DNA of 64,000 bases from Schistocephalus solidus (lineage: Eukaryota > Platyhelminthes > Cestoda > Diphyllobothriidea > Diphyllobothriidae), in the NCBI GenBank assembly GCA_017591395.1, contig WEDG01004974.1, forward strand, positions 1 through 64,000, read 5' to 3'. The notes under the pieces were generated by a model. It did no database searches. It saw only the letters and a list, made by a program, of their open reading frames with translations, and was not told the DNA's origin. A program made the position numbers and the translations under genes. Positions 34,672 to 46,310 of this stretch are shown piece by piece. The first letter of the stretch is position 1. Every line of letters starts with the position of its first letter.

Positions 34672-35530
34672 ATGAAAACACTTAGGAGACTTGCCCAGAA
34701 AGGTTTTTCTGGATAATTTACGTCAAATTGCCGAGAATATGAGGGAAATGTATCCGTCCGACTCATCTTAATCGTCGTGGCATCTGACCTCTTCCTCTAG
34801 TTCGTCATATGACGACTTAGAGATTTCCTCTGCTGATGAGGATGCAAGTTTGACGTCGGATGTATCTGACGTGGCACCAAACAACTCTTCAAGCACACCT
34901 ACAATTGAAGAGGAACCTACGTTTCGATAGGCTATGAGTTCTTGGGCAATACGCTCGCGTATGCCATTGATTAATCAGAGCAGTCTTCTGAAGATTATAA
35001 GATGGCTGACCTCTGACCTTCCTGCAGACGCACGAACGCTGCTGGCTGGGGAAAGTGATGTTTCACCGATGACGGCAATGGGCAGTGGTGCGTACGATCA
35101 TTTAGTACTTGTGAAACAGTTAACTGAGCAGTTTCGCGATCCTACCAGGCGTCTAATAGGCAAAATTGTTGTAACTTATTTAGCTATTGATGGGCTCCCT
35201 ATACATAAGAAAACTAAGCGTGGGTTTCGGCCTATCCTAGGTAGAATTATGGAGCCCTTTGTTTGTGAACTATTCGTTGTGGGAATTCACTGTGGCTATG
35301 GAAAGCCTTTAATCGAAATCATTGGACGATGGGACACGGAGGACGGACATCATGGAATCAGCCAAGCATGCCGCAGCATAATATATATGTTGAAGACTGC
35401 GTCGGATGGTAACTTTCCCTCATCTTCTCGTACTAGGCTTTTTTCTCACTGTAACTCTCACCGTTCAACGGTCGCTGTTCACCAATCCTACAACCCAACA
35501 GTCCTGCAGCTATTTATTCGTGGAAATTGA
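34672..35530 (+). pseudogene. transposase-like gene of the DUF4806-linked transposon, N-terminal part
   Basis: Starting at the ATG at 34,672, one frameshift leads into a Ser/Asp-rich linker ([20 protein letters not shown]). Then comes a domain open from 34,934: [44 protein letters not shown], and the hallmark LAIDGLPIHKKTKRGFRPIL followed by FVVGIHCGYGKP. I know this order (WA..N-I, LP..A.TLL, IDGLPLFKSS, WPILG, G.y.G..KP) from uncharacterised proteins of cnidarian and insect transposons. In-frame stops occur at 34,768 and 34,928. After the KP motif the frame departs from the family and ends at 35,530. The C-terminal block seen at 18.5-19.1 kb is missing. Transposase function is inferred from context. 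Confidence 0.6.
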
Positions 35531-35925
35531 AGGGAGGCAGTGAATGATTATATATTTTTTGCATTCCTCATTCTTTTTTTCCTATTGGGTTGTAGCTCAT
35601 TATGTCTGAAGATTGCTTTCATACTGGGCCCTATAGATTCCAACGTTTTCGTTACGAACATCCCGTTCCTCTCGTCGTCATCGGTACGCAGAACAATTAC
35701 CACCGTTAACATTTTTAGGACAATTCATCTGGTAGCGGCGGTTCTAGCACAACTATGCCTATTGTCCAGTCTCCTTCACATGCGGGTAAGCCATTACCTT
35801 TCATAGATAATCTTCCTAGACGGGATTCGGCGCAAACGAAAGAGGCGACGTGATAATAAAAAAATCAAAGCAAGTCTTCGATGGATAATGCAAAGCCAAA
35901 TGCAAGAAATAAGGCTTGTGCAGGC
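35531..35925 (+). other. linker between the two transposon genes
   Basis: No confirmed gene. A Ser/Gly-rich plus-strand stretch near 35,720-35,800 (SSGSGGSSTTMPIVQSPSHA) could be the N-terminal linker of the DUF4806 gene. The missing transposase C-terminus should have been here, so a deletion is likely. Confidence 0.35.
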
Positions 35926-36670
35926 TTAAAAAGTGGAGGTGGCAGCCACACGGCATCGCCTGGATGAGCACATTTGTAGCTGCGGCACACATGCGCCCCA
36001 GTCTACTGCAAGGGGTCCGATTGTACAACAAATGTCGACCCTTGACGAAGTAGATGGCCTGACCAAAGCCGTCGAAGAGAGGGCATATAGACAGCAATTG
36101 GTAGGTTGTCTGGACATTACTTACCGTCTAACTAGGTAACCCATTTGGCCTCCCTTGGCGGCAATAGCGTCAGCAATTTTGCTGATCGGGTTTTCACATC
36201 GCTCTTCGCCGATGAGGTGACCTAACGGCTAACTTTCTATGGTCGCCACCAGGACAAAAAGGCATTTACCCTCTCCCCTTTATACGGAATTCTTTTGGGT
36301 AAGAAATTTCTCATTATTAACTCATTCATGTGCACCGCAGAGATGTTCAGTCTTTGACATATTCCGTAAAAGGCGGACAAATTTCAGCTAGAACGAGCTT
36401 TTAAAAATGCCTTTAAAAAGGCATATGACTAACTGCAGAAAAGGGGCTTAAAGGCAGCCCTGGGGCACTGTGCTGACGGTAAGTAGATTTTAATTATCAA
36501 CGTTGTATACAAACATTTACTACATAAAAACATGCGCATTGTTTACTCACCATCATTAATTTTATTGTCTTTTCCTTACAGGGTGGATACCTCATGAAAC
36601 GGCTGAGGGATTGCCGGGTCCATCAACACAGGACTACTGATAAGGAGAAATGTATAAGATTTATTTTTGT
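35926..36670 (+). pseudogene. DUF4806 gene of the transposon, decayed copy
   Basis: The plus strand reads MSTLDEVDGLTKAVEERAYR then QQLVGCLDI (36,031-36,120). After a frameshift it reads VFTSLFADEVT and FYGRHQDKKAFTLSPLY (36,190-36,290), the DUF4806 pattern. Splice sites mirror the intact minus-strand gene at 14.3-14.7 kb: a donor after 36,298, an exon 36,388-36,478 (LERAFKNAFKKAYD, one stop, ending ADG), and an acceptor before 36,582. In both copies the second exon ends in the same Asp-Gly codon context. Stops and frameshifts show that this copy is dead. Confidence 0.65.
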
Positions 36671-36832
36671 ACACTTACGCTTTGCATATTTGTAAACAAA
36701 ATATATTTTACTTGCTCACTCAGTCTTCCGCGGATCACCTTATCATTAATAACTATTCGATTAGAATGTAATGGGGATCGTTTTTTAACCGTTTAGCCAG
36801 TATGGGCGTCAAACAAAGGAGTAAGGGGTTCC

Positions 36833-36930
36833 GCTGTGCGGTTGAAAAACGAGATACGAATTTTCGGATCCGATTTGCGTCCGAATTCGTAGTCATGGTC
36901 GGATCCGATTCGCGTCCGAATTTTTATTAG
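36833..36930. repeat. candidate transposon end with short direct repeats
   Basis: Holds the 12-mer gctgtgcggttg shared with the inverted repeat at 18,528, followed by two copies of cggatccgatt(t/c)gcgtccgaatt (near 36,870 and 36,901). Being just beyond the DUF4806 pseudogene, it may mark the transposon terminus. No target duplication was established. Confidence 0.35.
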
Positions 36931-36989
36931 GGACCTATAACCAGTTAAATGCTAAAATCATATCTCCTCTGTATTGCTGTGCCCAATTA

Positions 36990-37570
36990 CGTTTGTATCG
37001 AGGTTGCCAATATAAATTTGCCACTGCCATCATGAGCATTGGCCATTTCCAGAGCAATGCCACGTTTCTTTCTATCACGCATCCTCTGAAAATAACCAGG
37101 CTGTTCACTCCAGCTGCATGTCCCCTCTTCAATTCAGGCGTTTCAGGCGTTCGGCTGGAGTGTATTCCAGTTGGAAAACCTCTTTATGAGAGTTTCGGAG
37201 GTTACTCTTTCTTGAGAGCAGTAGGTTAGCCTCTTCCTTGCTGTTCGAGACAATTTTGGTAGGACATGGTCTCACAGTTTCTAACTATACAATATCCTTT
37301 TTTCCAACCCTGAAGGCTGCGCGAATGAGTAACTTCTCTCGTTAATGAAGTATATCGTTCAGCAGGTGCTTAAACATAGCAAGTTCAGTGGAGATCCTTT
37401 CCTTCAGGGTAGGAGCATTTGATTCAGGTAATCCCTGGCTAAATACGCAATTCTCTCGGTCTAAGTCATCCTTCAATACGCTGCCAACCATTTTTCCTCT
37501 AAATGACCTGAGGGCTTCAGGAGAGTTGTTTTTGACCTTATTATCCTGTTATGCTGTTTCCCAATTCTAA
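36990..37570 (-). mobile_element. family A LINE 5' fragment
   Basis: 36,995-37,130 matches 17,726-17,856 of the family A LINE (for example tgccatcatgagcat). Beyond that point it extends further 5' than the other copy. The minus strand reads AAFRVGKKDIV, PTKIVSNSKEEANLLLSRKS then NLRNSHKEV and YTPAERLKR. This is the end of the LINE's upstream region, a pattern I know from flatworm LINE proteins. Several stops are present. RT is absent. Confidence 0.6.
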
Positions 37571-38801
37571 CTTTCCGCGTGTTGGTTTTTTAACTTTCAA
37601 CTAAGGGCTCTTTCGAAGTGCTGACAGAAGTTGAGTCTGAAGTCGGGAATGCATGTAGAAGAGGCACTTTTGAAGTTGTCCAGATATTACCATTATCCAA
37701 TTCGGCATTTAGTGGGTTGCAAACCATGAATTCAGAACCTTCTAAACGGAATTATCTGTAATTATTTGCATTTTGCGTTTTGCTACTTTTCTCTTACGCA
37801 GGTAATTTCTTCCTGTCCGTCAATATTCTGCTTCAGGTGCTCATCTACGAATTTGTGGGTTTTATCAATATATGGGAACAGCTAACGCAAGGTTCATATA
37901 CGCAACCCAGTTTTTTATGATAAGTACGCTTTGGGTTCGTTTTGCCGAACGTGGGCTGCAGGAAGTAAATGCAAAAGAACAAATCCTGTAAGTGAAGGTA
38001 ATATTGCAAGGCTTTCCTTCTTAAGATGTGCTGCTGCTTTGCATGCTAGTATCGTCAAAATTTTAGCTGTCGACTAATTAGGAAGTTTGATGAGTATTCC
38101 AAACGAATGAGTACATCTGTTAATTTAAAGTTGCTAAGAGAACTCGATAAAATTTACGACGGATATATAAAAATTAATAAGTCGTTTTGCAGGTGTCGAG
38201 GCATCTGGAAAACTTATAATCTTGGATAATTTGACGATATGTAGTCCGTTAGAAGTCGTTGAAAATACGACATTTGCTCGAAACACGAGTTCTGAGAAAT
38301 TTCCACATGAAAAGAATATTCTTAAGACGATGAAAGAAATTTTGCGGCATTAACGTCTGAAACGGTAACTATGTGGTGCTATCGAGGTCGAAATATTCGA
38401 CCTCTTTGTGGCTCCTATTAATCCAGTCCTTGTACGACGTCCCATACCTTTCCAAATGTGTATTGAAGGTTAAGTTTCTGTACTTGATGACAGAATTAGT
38501 GACTCATTTTAGTGACAGTCGCCAATCTACATATATTTTCCACTTTTTCCGATTTCAGCTTTATTCTCGGATATTTGACTTTGCTTTACAATCTGTACAC
38601 CCCTTTTCTCGAATTTTTATCTTTGAATAATGTGATTTCAGGATGGGGCACTGGGACCCTGAATTATACGGTTGTCAAAACCTGTGTTCAAATCCGTGTC
38701 ATGATTTTTTGTGAGTTTGTTTGTATCCGCGTATTAACGTGGCGCCAGGGTTATTTCGATTTGGTCCGGTTGCTGTTTTGTGTGCACAAGAAGTCGTTTA
38801 A
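37571..38801. other. region upstream of the syntaxin gene
   Basis: No recognised gene or element. It must contain the promoter and 5' leader of the syntaxin gene, but I see no convincing core-promoter motif. Plus-strand frames near 38,373-38,805 are hydrophobic and low in complexity and look accidental. Confidence 0.4.
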
Positions 38802-41800
38802 ATGATCAAAGATCGCCTTGCCGAACTGAAAGTGGTACTGTTTTTTCATCTTTTCGAAAAATAAGAGGTACACCGCAGTGAATGGAACGGTGGAAACTTC
38901 AGATAAGTTGGAGACAGCTGAGGTTGTTACAACCTTTTTGCTGAAAGTAGGTTAATGCTTTTTTACTCAGTCGTTCATTTTCAGGTCGATTCTATCGGCC
39001 GTTCTATAGACGAAATTGAAGGTAATATCCAGAATGTGAAAGCCAATCAACTTCGAATTCTTTCTGCCCCTGGCGTGACCAAAGTCAGTTTGTTTGACAT
39101 ATCATTGCGTAGAAATTTAGAAGCCAGTGCTGATCTCGATAAGTTGATGCGAGAGATAAAAACCTCGTCAGTCCGAACCAGGGCTGACCTTAAATGTTTG
39201 TTGCTATTGTTGCATGCATTTGATTAGCCTTAGAAGAAGAAGTCAAATCTGAAACTCTCCTTCCGAACACTGGCGTTGACCGAATGAAGGCACATCAGGT
39301 TTTTTTCCATTATAAAATTCACATTTTTGTCGGAATAGTGTTCCGCCCTGCTCAAGAGATTTATCAATGTAATGAACGCCTATAATGAATGTCAACTTGA
39401 GTATCGGGACAAGTGCAAGGGCCGGATAAAGCTACAATTGCAGATAGCTGGAACATCCGTTTCCGACGACAAAGTTGAGGAAATGCTGGATTCTACGAAC
39501 CCATCCGTCTTTACTGAAGCGGTTTGTGTGGAAATTTTATTTTATTTTCGCAGTTAATGGAACAGACCGAAGCGGCAAAAAGGTCTCTGGTAGAAATCGA
39601 GGCCCGTCACGCGGACATTTTGAAACTCGAGCGCTGCATCGAAGAAATGCGCGACCTCTTCTCTGAAATCGCCTTGCTTGTTGACCAACAGGTAGGTCAG
39701 TTTTTTGCTTTCTTATTTCCTTAAATTGGATCTATATATTTGTAATTGTCTGTTTTCTGTTTTACGGCAGACTTGGGCTTGCTAGATTAATAGCTATTTT
39801 CGTAACGGTTTCAATTTCTTGAAATGTCAACAATGAATAGTTCTTAAAGATTTTATCCTTTATTCTGGTCAGCAGTTCTTTGGAAATTTTTTCCAACGAG
39901 TCGTAACATGGCTCTAAGAACCCATAGGTTTTACACCTACGTGTCTCTGTCCATCTGGCCTGTTACACAGACTGGGGTGTGGAAGACATTAAGCATGTCC
40001 TCCGTCTAATGCCTAATAAAGTTTTATATTCCGTTTTCATTTTGGCTAATCGGCGCTTACAAGGATGTGTTTCCTAGGAACTCCTAAGAATTCCTAGCTT
40101 TCTTTCACATGATGTAGTTTTATTTAGAATTAAGAATTTAGAATTTATATTTGGTAAGCACCGGGAAGGAACTGTCTAAGCGGCATGTCTTGCGGTTTTT
40201 AAGCCTTACTTAACTGGGGCATTTCTGGCGTGAACCTGTTACACTTAACTATTAGTCACCACTAAACCCACGAATTGTTTTCGTTAGCGCACTCATCGGG
40301 ACTGTGCATGTCCAAATGGCTCAATCTGCCCCTTCTATTCACGTTTCCTGTGGAATTATATCAATTGATATGCGACTGTATCATCATATTTGGTTAAGAC
40401 TCTCCATTATGATCGGTTGACTTTTTGCCAAAAATTTGAGGTGGTACGCCTATCTACGCCTTACATATTAGAGCCGTCTTCATTTTTTTGAAATTGGTTG
40501 ATTGGCTACCGGGTCCGGCAAAATTTAATCCCAAACGATATTATGCTACGTGAAGCATGCAATGCGAGACAATGGGCGTGGTAACCTTCTCCCAGCGAGC
40601 TTAGCAAATATTTTTGGAAAGATTATTATATAGCTCATTCAGTGCCCGAATGAACATTCTGAACAGATTATTATATAACCGAAAAATAACCCGCCCACCG
40701 CCTGGTCACCTGCCAACGACTTCAGTACCTAACTTAAACACTACGATTGGTTAACCTTTAAACATTCAGCCTCGAAACGCTTCGAGTTTTGTCGCCTTTA
40801 GAAATATTCTCATAGCATGTTGCTTTCAGATGTTCTCCACTTGTGTTCTGCCGTCATATCTATAAGCCCTCTTCCGATCATTTAATTTTTGGGCATTTTG
40901 ATGCTCCCGTTTACGTTCAGAAACTGAAAACTTATGTTTCGCCCTGAATGTCTCGAATAATGGCGGTAAATTAGCGAATTATTGTGCGCCGATATCGATC
41001 TTAGGTAAAGTCCTAACTATGCCTTTGTTGTCACAAATGCACAGGCAACTAAACTTGCTAGTTAGACTTTTGCACAGCCTTTCCCTATTTTCATAACTCT
41101 CTCTAAAAGTGTTGGTTCTCCGCGTACAACTGTGCGTATTATATTTCAGTTTCCCTATCTTCACTGTCTTTAATACCCCCTTCTGCGTTGCCATCAAAAA
41201 TCCATGCTTATCTGAAATTCAAAAAAGTGGCTGTATCGAACCTATCATTATTCCACGCAGCTTCAAGCATGATTGATCTACGATTTAAAATGAAGCTTTA
41301 TCAAAGGCCTGATCAACTAATGGATGGCTGTTAAAGCGCTTCTTAGACAAGGGTCCGGGTAGTGTTGAGATTATAGTAAGCCTTGAATTTAGTTTTTGCC
41401 TCCACAATGTCTAACTTTATTATTAACCAATGGATGCACATTGAAGGTATCCGCTTCGACGGGGATCGTTTGTAAAAATTTCTAAGCTTATGTCTATGGT
41501 CGTTATTTTCCGGGAGTTTGAGCCCATGTTATGAATTTCATGCAGACTGCAGACTCGAAAAAAGCTATGCATTGTCATACTGAGTGCCGAAATCAAGAAC
41601 TGTTTGCGTATATCGTTCGATGAAGAAGGACCGCCTTTGGACTGGGACTTTGAGTACAGCAGTTGTGGCGTATTCTCAAGCCATCATTGGCAGTCTGTGT
41701 AACCTGCTGCAGAATGTAACTGGTTTTCCACCAGATACCTGTAATAATTCCACCTACCTCCATGTCAAAGGAAATAGTCGTATATATTTTTCAGACAGTA

Positions 41801-43535
41801 AGGTTGCTTGGTGAATTTAACGTTGATTTAGCTCGCTGTATCACAGTCGTATTGCTCCATTATTTTCCTTGCCCTTGTTATGTTTTTTGCTCAGGGCGAC
41901 CTTATCGACAACATTGAGCACAATGTCGTCATCGCAGAAGAGAGTGTAGGATCAGCCAGAAAGCACGTGGAGAGTGCGGTTAAATCAAAGAAGCGGAACA
42001 TAAAGGTTTGGCTCTTTTCATTACTCGCACGCTCAATGCCATACTTCACAAAATAATTGTACTTATACGCAAAAAAACTTGGTTTCCATTAGCCATGACA
42101 GGCTATGTTAAAGCCCCTTTTTCTGTTATAACATGGCATTTAACCTATTTTTTCTTCAATGCGTTAACTACGTAGTTTATTGAATGTCACAGACAGTCCG
42201 ACTGAATCACCATAAGAGCCAATATATATGAAATTTAATCTCTTCTGAAAAGAGGTTTTTAGGCGTTTTTGATACTTTACTGGCCAACACAGTGTGATGC
42301 TTCACAATTCAGATTATCTGCTGCCGCGTCACTTGTCCATTCTGTACCCTTTGGCTCCATTTTGCTAAATAAGTGTAACCCTCACATTGTTGTTTTGACT
42401 ATAGGCGAGCGACTTTCATGGTCTTCGCTCTCGTGCTTTCCGCGTGTTTAAAAACTGACCACCGTATGATAGTTTGGTCGTGGTGGTTGACGATGCCCAT
42501 CGTCACCATTGTGCTACTGGGTTGTAGCTGCCTTCTTGTCTGTCTATATTTTGATTTTTTTAATGCATGCAGAACAGCCTAAAAAGCGCGATCTACTTCT
42601 TAAAGATATGATGGCAATTAAGGCACGTGACATAGAGTTGAATTTTAGTTGCTTCCTTTTCTCCAGTTTTTCTCTTGCCATTTTTACCTGCTGCCGTCGG
42701 TTGCTGTGTTTTCATCATGCCTTCATATCTGCTACTTTTTGATGATTGCTTTCCATGATCCTTTGAGCGGTGTCCACTGAATGGTGTTTTAATATCGCTC
42801 CTCTACTCTGGCATTTTCTATAGCGATTTTGTCAACAGCGACATCAGGAGGTGGTGACTTGATATCACCACAACTCGCATGCTTCAACTTAGCGCAGTCT
42901 GATTCTGCATCTCAAAAGTGCTCAACATGTGAATTCGTTCCGAGTTTGGTGTATCCGGATCCTTCGTGGTAGTTTTAGGGCAGGTTACTAAGGGTGATTT
43001 CGCGCCTCCACTTGCCTTTGGCAACTGATTGTAATTACAACACTGACGCTTAAAATAGCATATTTTCTGTTAAAAAAATACGATTCTCATGGTTTTGACA
43101 CAGTTTCGATGTACGTTTGCCTTCTACTCTTGAGGTTTTTCATGCCCATCCAGCCTTTACTAGGACCCCAACTGGTTGCTTTACCTCGTGCAGGTGGACT
43201 TCCGTCCACATCTGAAACCTGGCTGATGTTCTCCCGCACTTACTCGTTCCCACTTATCCTCTCCTGGCAAAGTCGATTCAGTGTCGTGCGATCATTGATT
43301 CTAACACAGTCTATCGAGATCCAAGCTTTAAAACATTTTGTTCGAATAGGGCTGGTTAACCTGCTTGCACTGCTCGAAAACCATATTAAAGTTTGTAGTC
43401 AATTTTAATAGCTGTTTTTTTCCAGTCCTTTCTTCCTCTTTTCATCTGTAGATGAAAATAATATGTATTACGATTGCCGTCATTCTGGCAATTATACTCG
43501 TGTCTTCGTTGGCTGGTATCTTCGGTCTCCGTTGA
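38802..43535 (+). CDS. syntaxin, plasma-membrane (syntaxin-1 type) Qa-SNARE
   Basis: A Qa-SNARE that drives vesicle fusion with the plasma membrane together with SNAP-25 and synaptobrevin. Eight exons join in one frame (302 codons; syntaxin 1 is about 290): 38,802-38,831; 38,866-38,946; 38,985-39,195; 39,228-39,298; 39,339-39,521; 39,554-39,691; 41,895-42,005; 43,452-43,535. The start MIKDRLAELK matches the canonical MTKDRL opening. The Habc helices follow (SIDEIEGNIQNVKANQLRIL; FINVMNAYNECQLEYRDKCK; GRIKLQLQIAG). The SNARE helix carries the zero-layer Gln in LLVDQQGDLIDNIEHNV. A C-terminal membrane anchor (IICITIAVILAILLVSSLAG) ends the protein. All splice sites are gt/ag. The first five introns are only 32-40 nt, the last two 2.2 and 1.4 kb. 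The first exon-intron limit is less sure (donor at 38,832 assumed). The frame shows no damage. Confidence 0.9.
40124..40184 (-). mobile_element. B1 LINE 3'-end scrap in a syntaxin intron
   Basis: tttagaatttatatttggt followed by aagcaccgg and actgtctaag matches the B1 3' terminus at 23,024-23,066. Only about 60 bp are present. It lies inside the 2.2-kb sixth intron of the syntaxin gene. Confidence 0.6.
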
Positions 43536-46310
43536 GTGCCTCTTCTCCATCAGGGTGTCCCGCTACTTTTGTGCCGCTGCTCCAACCATCAAGTCCCCAT
43601 CTCGGACACTGAAAGGACATTTCAGCCCATGTTCAAATTAACTGCTTTCTGGATCGATAATTGGCATGCATTTCATTTTTGGAATCCTTAGTCCACCCAC
43701 AAGACGCGCTTATGTCCCCGTGATTTGTTTATTTTTACGTGGTCACAACACCCTTCGAAAGTGAAAATCAAGCCCGTTCCTGCTTCCAGTTTCCATATGA
43801 AATTTATTTTAACATTATTTCCTGCCTTATAATAAAATGACTAAACACATTACCTCAACTGCATCTTCGGAGCTTATTGAATAGGTAATTGTTTGTGTAC
43901 AGCTCTTCTTCCATCCTCCTCCTGCCTGATCAAACGGCAAACTTGTATCCACTCGTTGATAGTTTTTATCACTAGTGAACATTCCCCGTCACCTGAAATA
44001 TACATGAAGTCTCAATAAACACTTCCCTTGAATATTTTTCAATATACATGGGATAAAATAAACTAAAGCGCCCGTGCAACCTACAAGGACAACGATTTTT
44101 GTGGTCTGCCCGCTCTGCAGTAAATTCTAGGTCTTCTTAGCTGTAACCGAACGCCTAGGCTGCCTTTAATGCCTCCGTCACGTCGAACGGTCTGCTGGAA
44201 TTGATGGTTTTTGTTTGGCAAAATACGATCATCACACATAGTGACGGCGCAAGCAGACGTTGCTACTGCCGTCGGTATGAAGGTGTTCCTTTCTGTGTCA
44301 TATTCAACCAGAGTGCGTTTACCATATTTCCCGCTGCTAGAAAAAACCCTGGTTAAGCTGTTACTCTCCGGACAGTTGTTGCCTAGGGCGGTTTGGTGGA
44401 GGGAAGGTTTCCTGGCCCAAATAGATATCCAGTCTAACCGTTTAATCATCTAGTTACAGGTTCTATGATCGTGCCGGACGGTGGTTGCAGCCCTGTCGTA
44501 TGTTTTGCAGTATTCGCTATCGCCGATAGAAGCGATTGGGTGAGTTCCAGGGAAAGGTTAAGGAGATGCGATTTCTTAAACAATAAGTTCATTGACCAGA
44601 CTTCTCGGATTCACCGTTAAACCCATCATCGCCGACAGTCGCTGTATTTTCTGTGGTAACCGCTTTGCCAGATTGGTGCCCAACCAGTTCTGAATATATT
44701 TCCGTCTCTCGGTCCGCGACTGTCTGCCTATTTTGCAGCCAGCCTTCGCTGAGATCCGTTACTTCCTCCGCAGTACTTGAACGCGTTTGGTACCCCTCCC
44801 CGCAGCTAAGTTAACAGGTATGCCATAGCGAACCGGTGTAGGATCCACTTTGGCAGCGGGTTGTCGAGCTTTGAGTTTGTCATTAGGCCTGTTCTGTCCC
44901 TTTCTCGAGGACTCCGACAGCAGATAGATCACTTTCATTTTTTCGCCGCCAACTCTGAATGCGCGTTCTTTAGTGAGCGACAGCTGCAGTCAACGTGAGC
45001 CCGCACCAAGGTCTCAGTTAAAGTTCGTGGCCATCTCAGTCTGTCAGTTGGACCACTTCATCAACCGTCATTTAGGTTACGTATTTTCCCCGCCTTACAC
45101 ATTATTCAACAACGGATATCGACCGAGGTAGTCAGGACCCCCCCGAATCTGTCAGAGGCGCTCTCATCTTGTCTCTTGCTCCATTTTTTTGCCTTGTCCG
45201 TCCGGCAGTCATGGCCGTAACCCTTAATAATAAAGGGCGACATAAACAAAAGTCATATGCAGAAGAGTAACGAACCAGAAAGGCATCCTTTTAGTAAACA
45301 TGCGTAGTGACGCGCCAGGACTCTAGTTTCGAATCTATTCATGTGGCTGTTCAGTGTCCGTTGTCTCAGGACACCAGCACCACGTGTTACAACATGGTTT
45401 TGCGCATGTTATCGAGCAGCAAAGCCCGGTCCTTTCAAAACTGTAGGCATTGTGCAAATCCGTTCGGTGTCTTTCGAAGATTATTCTTTGGGTGCGCATT
45501 TCTCAGGAGAGAAGTGGCGCGAGTTGGCGCACTCTCAGCATTTTTCAGAGCTATTCCCTATCTGGGGAAGGCTAATGCGGGCCCTGAACTGATAATTCCG
45601 TTTCTGGTCAGGTGTACTACAAGCTTTCTGACGTCTGAGCACCATGGTCTAACATTGGGGAAGGGGGCTGAATTCAACTTATTTATGCCTAAATTAGCCC
45701 TTTTACGGAGCTTTACATGCTCGCACACTGCGCATTCTTCCTATTCCTTCAACTGTCTGTCTGTGATTTTTCGCATATTGACTTGAGGCCGACGTTGTTT
45801 GTTAACCAACCGATGGAAAAGGCGTTCGAGACCGGGCGAATTTCTGAAGTGTGCGTGCCTTGTTTCCCTCTCCTGGGGTTCGAAATTCCCTAACCGTGTT
45901 ATAGTTTACCCCTTGATGTAGACTAACAACGGACGTGACATCTATCTGACATGCTGTAGGTCCTTGGTAGTGCCGCCGTGATTTCGAAAAAAAAAAACCC
46001 TTCGAGGTATGTGCCGGTAACGTACACAACCTATCTATTTTACGAACCTATCCTGTAGGCATGTGCTTTGGACGAATGTTGTCCCGCTTGACTTACTTTT
46101 TCTCCTCCGTACTATGGCTTTTCCTGGGGGGGGGGGTGCCATGCCAAAGCCCTGCAGTGCACAAATTCCTAATAAGCATACGTAAACAGGCAGCCTGGTT
46201 GTTATTTCTCATTGATGCTTTGGCGCACTTCTACCCTCTCTGTTTGGCAGCCTGTTGCACATGTTCCAAGGCAAACACACTCATTAGGGTTGCATCGCAT
46301 GTCAGTTTAC
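43536..46310. other. spacer between convergent genes
   Basis: This should hold the 3' end of the syntaxin transcript from the left and the last exons of the minus-strand gene from the right. I could not place those exons with confidence. Frames of 122 codons (minus, 44,081-44,449) and 159 codons (plus, 45,307-45,786) have no recognisable domain. An 11-base G run lies near 46,127. Confidence 0.4.

Noticed and set aside
44081..44449. 122-codon minus-strand frame as a last exon of the GAF-like gene
   Set aside because: No recognisable domain. The frame that would continue from the exon at 46,311 meets a stop soon after the available acceptor. Kept as unassigned.
45307..45786. 159-codon plus-strand frame as a gene
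   Set aside because: Length is unusual for noise, but composition is low in charged residues, no domain or splice context fits, and it overlaps the region where minus-strand exons are expected.
46127..46137. G-run as a G-quadruplex regulatory site
   Set aside because: A single run of about 11 G residues without companion runs; it may also be a sequencing or assembly artefact.
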